Assembly (NCBI GenBank): GCA_016866415.1
Contig: VGML01000064.1
Coordinates: 1-10,257, forward strand
DNA from: Bacteroidota bacterium
Lineage (GTDB): Bacteria; Bacteroidota; Bacteroidia; Flavobacteriales_D; Crocinitomicaceae
DNA length: 10,257 nt
Reading direction: 5' to 3'
Each line of letters begins with the position of its first letter. Within the stretch, counting starts at the first letter, position 1. The position numbers and the translations under genes are program-made. Under the pieces are notes generated by a model. It saw only the letters and a list, made by a program, of their open reading frames with translations, ran no database searches and had not been told where the DNA came from. This document shows positions 1 through 6,976 of this stretch, in pieces.

Positions 1-880
1 GAATTACCGTTCCGTTTTCTTCAGGATGAATGAAGGATTTAACATAAAGTGGGATTTCCTTGTTTTGAAGCGGTTTTATTGTTTTTGGATGAATTACTGT
101 TGCTCCATAATATGCTAATTCGATTGCTTCTTTAAATGAAATTTCATCCAATTTGATGGTGTCTTCAAAATACTTCGGATCCGCATTCAACATTCCAGGG
201 ACGTCTTTCCAAATTGTGACAGATTCTGCATTTGCACAATAAGCTAAAATTCCCGCTGTGTAGTCGGATCCTTCCCTTCCTAATGTTGTAGTAAATCCTT
301 CCGGGGTATGCCCAATGAATCCTTGAGTCAACAAAACATCATTGTTTTCAAATTCATTCACTAGTTTGGATTTCACTAATTCCTCTGTTTTTTTCCAATC
401 GACATTTCCCTCTTGGTAATTATTGTCTGTTCGGATTATTCGTCGAGCATCCTTCCATTTCACTATAAATCCATTCTCCGTCAGAAATGCTGATACTATT
501 TGGGATGACAAAAGTTCACCTAACGAAACCAATTGATCGTATTCAAAGCTGTAATTGTCCGAAAATCCTTCATTAAACTTTTTCTCTAATTTTTCTAAAG
601 TCAAATCAATCGTATTATAAATTGAAAAGTGTTGTTCAGTGAAAAGTTCTCCTAAAATATTGTAGTGAAATTCACGCAACTCGTTTATGAGTTCGTAATA
701 CGACTTTTTATCGTTATTCTTAAGTGCCTCAACTACTTCTTCTAATTTATTGGTTGTCTTTCCCATGGCCGAAACTACGACTATCAACTTTTGCTTGTCA
801 AACAGGGAAAGAATTCGAGCGACATTCTTAACCGCCGAAGCATCCTTAACAGAAGCACCTCCGAATTTAAAAACTTTCAT
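1..880 (-). CDS. Aspartate kinase (aspartokinase), C-terminal part cut off by the window edge
   Basis: Phosphorylates L-aspartate with ATP to 4-phospho-aspartate, the cytoplasmic entry step to lysine, threonine, methionine and diaminopimelate. I translated 293 codons from the ATG at 880. The N-terminus begins MKVFKFGGASVKDA, the nucleotide-binding KFGG(T/S)SV signature, followed by VVVSAMGKTTNKL at residues 34-46. Further signatures are LGREGSDYTA (residues 200-209), WKDVPGMLNADP (224-235, aspartate/ATP binding) and IHPKTIKP (263-270). These cover nearly the whole amino-acid kinase domain. The C-terminal ACT regulatory domains, and hence feedback specificity or any fused homoserine dehydrogenase, lie left of the window. 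For that reason I give no symbol, although a monofunctional lysC-type enzyme is the simplest guess. The gene starts 29 bases after gpsA and has its own candidate promoter. Family assignment is secure. Confidence 0.96.
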   Translation of the reverse strand, partial: MKVFKFGGASVKDASAVKNVARILSLFDKQKLIVVVSAMGKTTNKLEEVVEALKNNDKKSYYELINELREFHYNILGELFTEQHFSIYNTIDLTLEKLEKKFNEGFSDNYSFEYDQLVSLGELLSSQIVSAFLTENGFIVKWKDARRIIRTDNNYQEGNVDWKKTEELVKSKLVNEFENNDVLLTQGFIGHTPEGFTTTLGREGSDYTAGILAYCANAESVTIWKDVPGMLNADPKYFEDTIKLDEISFKEAIELAYYGATVIHPKTIKPLQNKEIPLYVKSFIHPEENGTVI

Positions 881-896
881 ATCTTCAATTTGCTGG

Positions 897-927
897 CAAA
901 AATAAAAAATTAAGATAGCTTTTCAGA
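897..927 (-). promoter_or_regulatory. Candidate Bacteroidota-type promoter for aspartate kinase
   Basis: On the minus strand TATTTTTG at 904-897, followed by C, fits the Bacteroidota -7 consensus TAnnTTTG exactly. TCTG at 927-924, a 3-of-4 match to the -33 TTTG, lies 19 bases upstream, a spacing normal for this phylum. Transcription would start near 892-890 and leave a leader of about ten bases before the ATG at 880. The -33 element sits inside the last codons of gpsA, so aspartate kinase could be transcribed both from here and by read-through. This is a motif match only. Confidence 0.5.
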
Positions 928-1914
928 AAGAATTTTTATCTCAATGATGGGAGAAATTTTCTCATAAAGAATGTGATAAGCTGCGGTCAAAATAGGCATT
1001 TCAACATTGAATTTTTTATTGATTTCCACAAGACATTTCGTAGCAAAATATCCCTCTGCAATCATATTCATTTCTAATTGAGCTGACTTCACAGAATAAC
1101 CTTTTCCAATCATAAAACCAAAGGTTCTATTACGCGAGAAATTCGAATATGCCGTTACTAATAAATCACCTAAATAGGCGCTGGATTTCGTATCTCGATG
1201 AACGGGACTTACAACATCTATAAATTGTTCAATCTCTTGAATCGCATTGGAAATTAAAACCGCTTGAAAATTGTCGCCGTAGCCTAAACCATGGCAAATT
1301 CCCGCTACCAAGGCATAAACATTTTTCAAAACAGCAGAAATTTCAGTGCCAAAAAGATCGTCGCTCGTGGTTGTTTTAATATAGCGACACGCTAATTTTG
1401 AAGCCATATGACTGGCGATTTGCTCATCGGAACAACCTATAGTAAGGTAGGACAGTCGTTCCAGTGCTACTTCTTCCGCATGGCATGGACCACAAATAAT
1501 TCCAATTTTGTCATAAGGTGTTTCAAAAGTCTTATGAATGTATTTTGCCGGGATGGAATTGTATTCGGGAATAATACCTTTTACAGCCGAAAATATTATT
1601 TTGTCTTTCAGCAACGAAACCGGGATTTTCTCAAAAACGGGAACTAAGAAAGCCGCTGGCGTTGCGATAACAACCACTTTTGCAGGAGTAAGAATTTGTT
1701 CTAAGTTCTTGCCTAAATTAAGTTGATCAACATCAAACTGAACAGATTGCAAATAACGCGGATTATGCTGAAAATTTTTCAAATGATTGACAGCATCCTC
1801 GCTTCGCATCCACCAACCTACTTTTTTCTCGTGATTACACAAAAGTTTAACAAGAGCTGTAGCCCAACTACCACCTCCAACTACAGCAATATCGTGTGAA
1901 AAGTCATTTGACAT
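910..1914 (-). CDS. gpsA: NAD(P)H-dependent glycerol-3-phosphate dehydrogenase
   Basis: Reduces dihydroxyacetone phosphate to sn-glycerol 3-phosphate in the cytoplasm, supplying the backbone for phospholipids. The 334-residue length is normal for GpsA. Visible features in order: dinucleotide-binding loop GGGSWATAL at residues 13-21; SAVKG at 109-113; GPCHAEEVA at 142-150, matching the GP(S/T)xAxEVA signature; the catalytic lysine candidate K197 in EISAVLKNVYAL; GICHGLGYGDN at 205-215; YLGDLLVT with D250; and SRNRTFG at 260-266, the substrate/cofactor-binding SRNR motif. The ATG at 1914 is the natural start because it lies just before the Rossmann strand and just after a strong -7 promoter box. 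The gene follows a 154-base intergenic region and precedes aspartate kinase by 29 bases. GGGSWA in place of GAGSWG is, to my knowledge, usual in Bacteroidota. Confidence 0.97.
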   Translation of the reverse strand: MSNDFSHDIAVVGGGSWATALVKLLCNHEKKVGWWMRSEDAVNHLKNFQHNPRYLQSVQFDVDQLNLGKNLEQILTPAKVVVIATPAAFLVPVFEKIPVSLLKDKIIFSAVKGIIPEYNSIPAKYIHKTFETPYDKIGIICGPCHAEEVALERLSYLTIGCSDEQIASHMASKLACRYIKTTTSDDLFGTEISAVLKNVYALVAGICHGLGYGDNFQAVLISNAIQEIEQFIDVVSPVHRDTKSSAYLGDLLVTAYSNFSRNRTFGFMIGKGYSVKSAQLEMNMIAEGYFATKCLVEINKKFNVEMPILTAAYHILYEKISPIIEIKILSEKLS

Positions 1915-1917
1915 ATA

Positions 1918-1926
1918 GCAAAGTTA
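1918..1926 (-). promoter_or_regulatory. Candidate -7 promoter box directly before gpsA (possible leaderless mRNA)
   Basis: The minus strand reads TAACTTTGC at 1926-1918, a full match to TAnnTTTGC. Only three bases separate it from the gpsA ATG at 1914. If this box is used, transcription would begin at or within a few bases of the start codon, giving a leaderless or nearly leaderless message. I see no convincing -33 TTTG at 17-21 bases upstream: that position reads CAAA. The match may therefore need an activator or may be fortuitous. Confidence 0.45.
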
Positions 1927-1950
1927 ATTTTTTAATTGTTAGCTTTTTGA

Positions 1951-1981
1951 TAATTGCAAATGAAAAGCTTTTAATTGCAAA
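1951..1981. repeat. 10-base direct repeat at a 21-base period, upstream of gpsA
   Basis: TAATTGCAAA occurs exactly at 1951-1960 and again at 1972-1981. The period of 21 bases is two helical turns, so both copies face the same side of the DNA. The inverse of nine of these bases, TTTGCAATT, appears at 2050-2058. The first copy lies within the loop of the 1941-1969 dyad. The arrangement would suit a DNA-binding regulator of gpsA. The motif is AT-rich and short, so coincidence is possible. Confidence 0.5.
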
Positions 1982-2029
1982 GAGGATAGCTTTGGGTTAC
2001 GATAGTATTTGCAGTCGCATTATTTAACC

Positions 2030-2056
2030 GCAAAACTAATCGTTGGCAATTTGCAA
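2030..2056 (-). promoter_or_regulatory. Candidate distal promoter for gpsA
   Basis: The minus strand reads TAGTTTTGC at 2038-2030, a full TAnnTTTGC match. TTG at 2056-2054 could be the -33 element, but the spacer is only 15 bases against the usual 17-21. Transcription from here would give gpsA a leader of about 110 bases that includes the TAATTGCAAA repeats. Support is the motif alone. Confidence 0.3.
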
Positions 2057-2068
2057 TTCTTAGTTAAA

Positions 2069-2641
2069 TTAAACCTTCGCCTCACTCAATCCCTTTTCCC
2101 ACAAGGGCGTATTCAAAATTGCGGGAACAACTTCCGTTGGTTCATTCACCATTGTCCAAAGTGCTTGATGAGTTTCGGCCATAAACTTCTCTAAAACCGC
2201 TTGATTCATAAGTTCAATGAAAGAATTATAATAGTTTCGCGTATTGAGAATAATGATTGGTTTTGTAAATTGACCCATTTTTTTAAGTGTTATTGCTTCA
2301 AAAAGCTCTTCAAACGTTCCAGTGCCACCGGGCAGAGCAATCAACGCATCCGTTCCTTCTAAAAACTTCGCTTTCCGCTCGTGCATGGTTTGTGTATAAA
2401 CGAAATCAGAAACTCCGCGATGCCCCCACTCTACCTCATTCATGAATTGGGGCATGATTCCTTTTATGTTGCCACCAGCTTCAAGAACTGAATCCGCAAG
2501 TTGACCCATCAGTCCTAAGGAACCCCCACCAAAAACAACTGAAAATCCATTTTTCACAAGTTCCTTTGCCAATAAATCCGTGGCATTGAAATAATCTTGG
2601 TGAATTTTTGCACTTGAAGCGCAGTAAACGCAGACTTGCAT
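2069..2641 (-). CDS. LOG-family (TIGR00730) nucleoside 5'-monophosphate phosphoribohydrolase
   Basis: Members of this Rossmann-fold family hydrolyse the N-glycosidic bond of nucleoside monophosphates: cytokinin ribotides in plants and some bacteria, AMP or other purine nucleotides in others. The 190-residue length is typical. The signature is clear: VCVYCASS at residues 3-10, GGGSLGLMG at 38-46, TMHERK at 85-90 (the M-x-x-R-K substrate-contact motif with R89 and K90) and PGGTGTFEE at 104-112, with E112 as the catalytic glutamate of PGGxGTxxE. The protein should be cytoplasmic. The ATG lies one base after the glycosyltransferase stop (TGA-T-ATG), so translation is probably coupled. No adjacent isopentenyltransferase gene suggests cytokinin synthesis, so a nucleotide-turnover role is more likely. 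Substrate is unknown. Confidence 0.93.
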   Translation of the reverse strand: MQVCVYCASSAKIHQDYFNATDLLAKELVKNGFSVVFGGGSLGLMGQLADSVLEAGGNIKGIMPQFMNEVEWGHRGVSDFVYTQTMHERKAKFLEGTDALIALPGGTGTFEELFEAITLKKMGQFTKPIIILNTRNYYNSFIELMNQAVLEKFMAETHQALWTMVNEPTEVVPAILNTPLWEKGLSEAKV

Positions 2642-2642
2642 A

Positions 2643-3875
2643 TCAGGAATTTGAATTAAATTGTTTTAGCTTTTCGTGAAACGAATTAGCGATTCGATTT
2701 CTATTAAAATGATCCGAAACATATGTTCTCGCATTTTCACCCATATTTCTAAGTTCTTCAGGATTTTCAGCAAGAAAGAGGACACACTTCGCAAGTTCAT
2801 TTTCGTTTTCAGGTTCAAAATACATTCCGGCTTTCCCTTTCTCAATAAAATGTTGTCTTGCCTCACCATCAACACCAAGTATAATTGGCTTTCTCATTGC
2901 AAGAGACTCGAACACTTTCGACGGAATTGCTCCTTGAAATAAATCCAGTTTTTTCAAAGGAACGAGGGCAATATCAATTGACTTAAGAATTGAAGGCATT
3001 TCGTTCTTGGAAACTGGATTCAAGAAATGGACATTTTTAAGTTTCAATCCGCTTTTCAATAGCATTAACTTCTCCTTTTCAGGGCCAGAGCCTTGAATGA
3101 TGAAATGAATATTGTTTCTGTTTCTAACGATATCTGCTGCCTTCAAAATCACCTCCAAACCTTGGGCATAGCCTAAAATTCCTCCGTAAAAAGACAACAA
3201 GTCTTCTTTTGAAAAACCATTTTTTGATCGAAAGTCACCGGCATCAATCTGATCGGGATTATATAAATCAATGTCAACGCCGTTTGGTAACCAATAAACA
3301 TCTTTTGAAGGAAAACGAGTTGAAATATCATCCACAATACCTTGTGTTTGACCAGTTATCAAATGTGCTTTTTGGTAACATTTCGATTCGAGATTGTATG
3401 CTAATTTGAGTAGTTTTTTATTCGTTACAATTCCCAATTTTTCAGCACTTTCAGGCCATAGGTCAGAAACATTGAAAATCAATTTCGCATTTAACTTTTT
3501 TGACAATGCCATTGCAGAATATCCAAGAAATAATGGAGGACTTTCAACCATTAGGAAATCAAACGAATCGAGTTTTCTTCCTCTCCAATAGGAAGACCAA
3601 ACAAAACTGAAATAATTCAATAGACGAGAGACAATGCTTTTTGATTTTGAAACGTGAATCCAAGATCGATGAACTGGAATCCCATCTATTTCTTCCTCTC
3701 GATTTTGTTTTTTCGCATACCCAGCCATAATTTCCATTTTTGGATAATTAGGCAAGGCAGTTAACACTTCAACGTGAACATTCATGGATTTCAATCTCAC
3801 GGCTAACTCGTGCAATCTATTTTGTGGAGCTCCAATTTCTGGAGGATAATATTGAGTTAGAATCAGCAACCTCAT
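2643..3875 (-). CDS. GT4-family glycosyltransferase, WbuB-like
   Basis: Retaining, GT-B fold enzyme that transfers a sugar from a nucleotide donor to a growing glycan at the cytoplasmic face of the inner membrane. It has 410 residues, normal for the family. The N-terminal acceptor domain begins MRLLILTQYYPPEIGAPQNR, the hallmark of WbuB-type enzymes, and continues through ESPPLFLGYSA at 111-121 and NVSDLWPESAEKLGIV at 135-150. The C-terminal donor domain has PNGVD (197-201), GGILGYAQGLEVILKAA (231-247), QGSGPEKEKL (261-270), NVHFLNPVSKNEMP (281-294) and GAIPSKVFESLAMRKPIILG (315-334), with E323 at the conserved PSKxFE position that contacts the nucleotide sugar. There is no signal peptide. 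Its ATG overlaps the ligase TGA by four bases (ATGA). An N-acetylfucosamine or related donor is possible by WbuB analogy, but the sugar cannot be read from sequence. Confidence 0.93.
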   Translation of the reverse strand: MRLLILTQYYPPEIGAPQNRLHELAVRLKSMNVHVEVLTALPNYPKMEIMAGYAKKQNREEEIDGIPVHRSWIHVSKSKSIVSRLLNYFSFVWSSYWRGRKLDSFDFLMVESPPLFLGYSAMALSKKLNAKLIFNVSDLWPESAEKLGIVTNKKLLKLAYNLESKCYQKAHLITGQTQGIVDDISTRFPSKDVYWLPNGVDIDLYNPDQIDAGDFRSKNGFSKEDLLSFYGGILGYAQGLEVILKAADIVRNRNNIHFIIQGSGPEKEKLMLLKSGLKLKNVHFLNPVSKNEMPSILKSIDIALVPLKKLDLFQGAIPSKVFESLAMRKPIILGVDGEARQHFIEKGKAGMYFEPENENELAKCVLFLAENPEELRNMGENARTYVSDHFNRNRIANSFHEKLKQFNSNS

Positions 3876-5122
3876 TGAACTCTATTGAAAAATAACCAAG
3901 TGGAGAAAAAAGCAATGAAAGGTGCTGAAGAACCAACATCCAATAAGTCATAACCCAATCCACAGAAAATGATCGTAATCAAAAAAGCGAGTTGTCCGAA
4001 CGCTCTTTCTTTTCGTTGAATTTGAAATAATCTGAATAAATAGAAAAGGTAAATTGCAAGTCCTAAAAATCCATACTTCAAAGATGTTCGCAGGTATTGG
4101 TTATGAGGTGCCGTTTTTTCAAATGCGTTGCAAGGCATCTCCGCATTTTGATATTCCTTGACCAATTCATCTTGCCAATCGCCTGTTCCCACGCCAAGGA
4201 TTGGATTTCGTTTGATGATTTCCAAACTTGCTTTGAGTGAATTAAATCGCAACTGAGTCGAGGACATACAAGGTAAACTTTCAACGTTCGAAATAGTATC
4301 CAATTTAACTGTATCTTTTTTAATTAAACTTTGGCTTTCAACGGCTGCAACTTGAAAACGTCCTTGAAATGGAGGTAATAACATCAACAATACCGAGATA
4401 AGCAATGTAGAGAAAATATTCCATTTGCCTTGCTTCCTCCAATGATATATGAAAAGGAAACAAAGTGAAACCAAATAAAAGAAAATTACAATACGACTAT
4501 GAAGAAGTAAAATACAAAGACTCAAGAAAAGAATGAGAATTTGAAGAAGAACTTTTCTGTTGAGGTTTAACTTATTTACATTCAACAATTCAAGTGCGAA
4601 AAGTGCTGCAAACATTGAAATAATAGAAAGAATGTTAGTATCGGAATCAAGATAAGAATAGAAAAAGTTCTGAATGTTATAATCGTAGGTAAAGCCAATG
4701 AACGAATCGCAGAAATCAATAGAAAATCGAATGATTAGTCCAAAAATGAAACTAGCAAGAAGCAATGATTTCAATGCCTTTTTACGTTCGGTTTCTATAC
4801 TAAATAATAAAATTGGGAAAATTAAAAAAGGAATGATTCTCCCCAAATCCTCAAATCCTTTGGATAAATTAGAGGTGTAAATTAATCCGAGAACAGCTAG
4901 CCAAAATGGTATGGTTATTAACCAAAAATTGGAATTCGAGAAAAGACCTTTAAAATTGAATTTCAGGGATTTTTTGACAAAAACTTCATAAATCCAAGTC
5001 GCCAAAAGAATAACGATTCCGTATGGGATAAACTTTATAAAATTGATCCCAACTGCATTAATAAGAATGGCAAATTCAAAGGACTTAAGGGAAATGAATT
5101 TCTTTTTAAGAGTGGCAATCAT
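3872..5122 (-). CDS. O-antigen ligase / Wzy-type polytopic membrane protein
   Basis: Probably a periplasm-facing glycan ligase or polymerase that moves a lipid-linked glycan to an acceptor such as lipid A core. I use the ATG at 5122 (416 residues). An in-frame TTG at 5203 gives 443 residues, and a stop lies directly upstream of it. The 27 extra residues are basic and precede the first membrane helix, and a TAAATTTG box at 5169-5162 favours the shorter form. In 443-residue numbering there are about 12 hydrophobic segments, with a large periplasmic loop at about 279-372. The loop holds the Wzy_C signature: RFNSLKASLEIIKRNPILGVGTGDW at 319-343 and APHNQYL with H367, the histidine essential in WaaL. 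R237 (HSRI) matches the conserved arginine near a helix end. The next gene overlaps by four bases. Ligase versus polymerase cannot be decided here. Confidence 0.85.
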   Translation of the reverse strand: MIATLKKKFISLKSFEFAILINAVGINFIKFIPYGIVILLATWIYEVFVKKSLKFNFKGLFSNSNFWLITIPFWLAVLGLIYTSNLSKGFEDLGRIIPFLIFPILLFSIETERKKALKSLLLASFIFGLIIRFSIDFCDSFIGFTYDYNIQNFFYSYLDSDTNILSIISMFAALFALELLNVNKLNLNRKVLLQILILFLSLCILLLHSRIVIFFYLVSLCFLFIYHWRKQGKWNIFSTLLISVLLMLLPPFQGRFQVAAVESQSLIKKDTVKLDTISNVESLPCMSSTQLRFNSLKASLEIIKRNPILGVGTGDWQDELVKEYQNAEMPCNAFEKTAPHNQYLRTSLKYGFLGLAIYLFYLFRLFQIQRKERAFGQLAFLITIIFCGLGYDLLDVGSSAPFIAFFSTWLFFNRVQ

Positions 5123-5161
5123 AAACTGAAATGGAAACTTCTTTTTGAAGATTTTCCAAGT

Positions 5162-5169
5162 CAAATTTA
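5162..5169 (-). promoter_or_regulatory. Candidate -7 box before the O-antigen ligase gene
   Basis: The minus strand reads TAAATTTG at 5169-5162, matching TAnnTTTG, 39 bases before the ATG at 5122. It would lie inside the coding region if the upstream TTG at 5203 were the start, so it also argues for the ATG. No good -33 TTTG sits at the right distance: the position 19 bases upstream reads GAAA. Evidence is weak. Confidence 0.3.
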
Positions 5170-5240
5170 AAGAAATTAACTGCTTAGGTTTCTTAAAAGA
5201 CAATTAATCTTTTAACAATTAAAAATGAAATAAACTAATG

Positions 5241-5255
5241 AACCCAAAACGGGTT
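5241..5255 (-). terminator. Weak hairpin after batD, possible end of the bat operon
   Basis: AACCC at 5241-5245 pairs with GGGTT at 5251-5255 around a five-base loop, starting six bases after the batD stop. In the transcript it is followed by CAUUAGUUUAUUUCAUUUUU, which is U-rich but has no immediate U tract. The five-pair stem is short for an intrinsic terminator. Its place between two operons is suggestive, but read-through into the ligase gene is likely to some degree. Confidence 0.3.
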
Positions 5256-5260
5256 GACGA

Positions 5261-6976
5261 TTATGCAATTTTACTCTTCAACTGCTGAATGGCAACTTTC
5301 ACTTCCGGATATAAAGTTTGTGACTCATCTGCACTCAATCCCCAACCATAGCGAGCATTTTGACATTTTTCCAGGATTGCTTTCAATTGATTTGACAAAC
5401 CATCATCTTGCATGTTGGTTTTCAAAAGATTGAGTAATTCACTTGAATTTTTCGATAGGGAACTTTCATTGGTCGCAATGCGAATTCCTGTTAATATTGC
5501 GTTTTCCAAATTGGCAATTAATTTGTTCGAGTCATTCTGTTGAAGTGCTATTTCGGCATCTTTCAATTGATTTTCAACATCATTCCAATTGAATTTCAAC
5601 GTAATTCCTTCCGAAATGGATTTATCAAATGCTATAGTTGAACTCTTTTTTGTTCGAGCGGATATTCCAACAAAACCTGCAATGAGCAAAAGCGATGAAA
5701 GTGAAACCCAAACAAATGATGAATTGAATAACGAATCACTTTTTTTATCTTTTGATTCTGACAAATTAGTTTGTTTCTCAGCAATGACTGTTGTTTTTCC
5801 TTTGGAATTCGTTGAACTTAATTTTACCTCATCTCCGTCCAAAATAATTTCATCGGATTTAATTGTAACGTAATTCTTGGCTTTGACATCAAAGTATGAA
5901 ACTTCAATTGGAGGAATGTTGAAAGAACCTTCTTTGTTCACTTGAATCGTATATTCCAAATCAATTTTTCCTTCAGCGCCGTTGGTTGTAAATGTATATT
6001 TTTCAGTTTGCTTCGGATCACCATAAAGCGTGAGCCCTTTTGGTAAATTAATCTTTGGAAAATCGATGTTATGCAAATTACCTGTTCCTTGCAAGGTCAT
6101 TTTGATTGAAAAAACATCTCCTTTCTTAATTTCCTTTTTGTTTATTTCGCAGTTCATAGAAAGTTTTCCCACCATTCCAATGAACGATTTTGGTTGATTT
6201 TTGGGCAACGGCAGCACCTCTACAACTATTCCTGTAGAAACAACTGGCATCCCTTCAAATCCTCGTTTTAGAATTAATTTGAACGGATCGATTTGCATTT
6301 TACCTGCACCATTCGGAAATACGAGCGAACGATCGTAAGTGATCCCATAAAGTTCAATGTTTTTAATTCTCTCCTGATTTGCAACTAATCGATTATTAGC
6401 AGAAAGTTCGTGTTTATCTAAAATTCCTTTGGCATTATACGATTGATAATCTTCAATGTGAGTTGGATAAAACTTGGAATATACTTTCGCATTCAAAATC
6501 AACGGTTCGCCCTCGTACACTTTCTTTTTAGAAACCTCAATCACACCGAAAGCATTTTGTTTGAGTTGCTTGGCTGAAATTTCCCCTGAAGAATTGATAA
6601 ACGCTTCTTTTTGAACAACAACCTCAACCGTATTTGACTTGTAAATTTTGCTTCCTGATTTTACATAGGCTGGGCCAAACGTATACGATCCTTCCTTCTT
6701 CAAAACACCATTTTGCGAATAGTAATAAAGTGAAATAACACGACCCGTATTGTAGTCCATTTCTTGCTCCATTCCATTCATCACAGCGTATCCGTTTACA
6801 AATGCGCTCGGAAAGTCAATGTCGATTTCTCCTTGAATGTTGGTCTTAACCGTTACAACAATTTCGTCACCAACTTGAACGGATTTTGGTTCAATTTCTA
6901 ATTTTACAATCGGTTTCTGTCCAATCAATTGGATTACAGTAAAAATAAAAATCGAGAAGAAACCTAACTTTTTCAT
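5261..6976 (-). CDS. batD: BatD aerotolerance protein (oxygen tolerance family)
   Basis: Envelope protein of the Bat complex, thought to act with BatA, BatB and BatC in periplasmic stress tolerance; the molecular task is not settled. I choose the ATG at 6976, giving 571 residues and a one-base TGATG overlap with batC. In-frame TTG (6982) and GTG (6979) codons just upstream are less likely. Visible parts: a signal peptide at 1-20 (MKKLGFFSIFIFTVIQLIGQ); a long extracytoplasmic beta-rich region at about 21-420 with repeated Ig-like strands, e.g. KLEIEPKSVQVGDEIVVTV at 25-43 and a matching MNCEINKKEIKKGDVFSIKM at 274-293; one membrane helix at about 421-439; and a helical cytoplasmic tail at about 460-570 ending in KCQNARYGW. 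This is the standard BatD layout. No batE follows; the next gene is a glycan ligase. Confidence 0.92.
   Translation of the reverse strand: MKKLGFFSIFIFTVIQLIGQKPIVKLEIEPKSVQVGDEIVVTVKTNIQGEIDIDFPSAFVNGYAVMNGMEQEMDYNTGRVISLYYYSQNGVLKKEGSYTFGPAYVKSGSKIYKSNTVEVVVQKEAFINSSGEISAKQLKQNAFGVIEVSKKKVYEGEPLILNAKVYSKFYPTHIEDYQSYNAKGILDKHELSANNRLVANQERIKNIELYGITYDRSLVFPNGAGKMQIDPFKLILKRGFEGMPVVSTGIVVEVLPLPKNQPKSFIGMVGKLSMNCEINKKEIKKGDVFSIKMTLQGTGNLHNIDFPKINLPKGLTLYGDPKQTEKYTFTTNGAEGKIDLEYTIQVNKEGSFNIPPIEVSYFDVKAKNYVTIKSDEIILDGDEVKLSSTNSKGKTTVIAEKQTNLSESKDKKSDSLFNSSFVWVSLSSLLLIAGFVGISARTKKSSTIAFDKSISEGITLKFNWNDVENQLKDAEIALQQNDSNKLIANLENAILTGIRIATNESSLSKNSSELLNLLKTNMQDDGLSNQLKAILEKCQNARYGWGLSADESQTLYPEVKVAIQQLKSKIA

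Larger units (their letters stand above)
1915..2068. other. Intergenic region upstream of gpsA with dyads and repeats
   Basis: This 154-base AT-rich stretch lies between the LOG-family gene and gpsA. I find no coding signal in it. Besides the -7 boxes and direct repeat listed separately, it contains three dyads: AGCTTTT at 1941-1947 with AAAAGCT at 1963-1969; ATTTAAC at 2022-2028 with GTTAAAT at 2063-2069, the last base of which belongs to the LOG stop codon; and AACTAA at 2034-2039 with TTAGTT at 2060-2065. The second and third are mutually exclusive foldings. All are weak and AT-rich with long loops, so none is a convincing intrinsic terminator. They may be operators or chance. Confidence 0.4.

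Noticed and set aside
263..280. GREGSD instead of GRGGSD in aspartate kinase
   Set aside because: A common variant among Bacteroidota aspartate kinases as far as I know; the serine and aspartate are kept.
1408..1726. Plus-strand open frames inside gpsA
   Set aside because: They lie antisense to a well-conserved gene, resemble no family and are explained by reverse-complement frames of gpsA.
1886..1901. GGGSWA instead of the textbook GAGSWG loop in GpsA
   Set aside because: All other catalytic and binding motifs are intact, and I know this variant from other Bacteroidota GpsA proteins; not evidence of altered cofactor use.
2022..2069. Possible terminator after the LOG gene from ATTTAAC/GTTAAAT and AACTAA/TTAGTT dyads
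   Set aside because: The stems are six or seven A/T-rich pairs with long loops and no following U tract, so an intrinsic terminator cannot be supported.
2009..2194. A small plus-strand open frame beginning in the intergenic region and running into the LOG gene
   Set aside because: More than two thirds of it is antisense to the conserved LOG gene, and no promoter or homology supports it.
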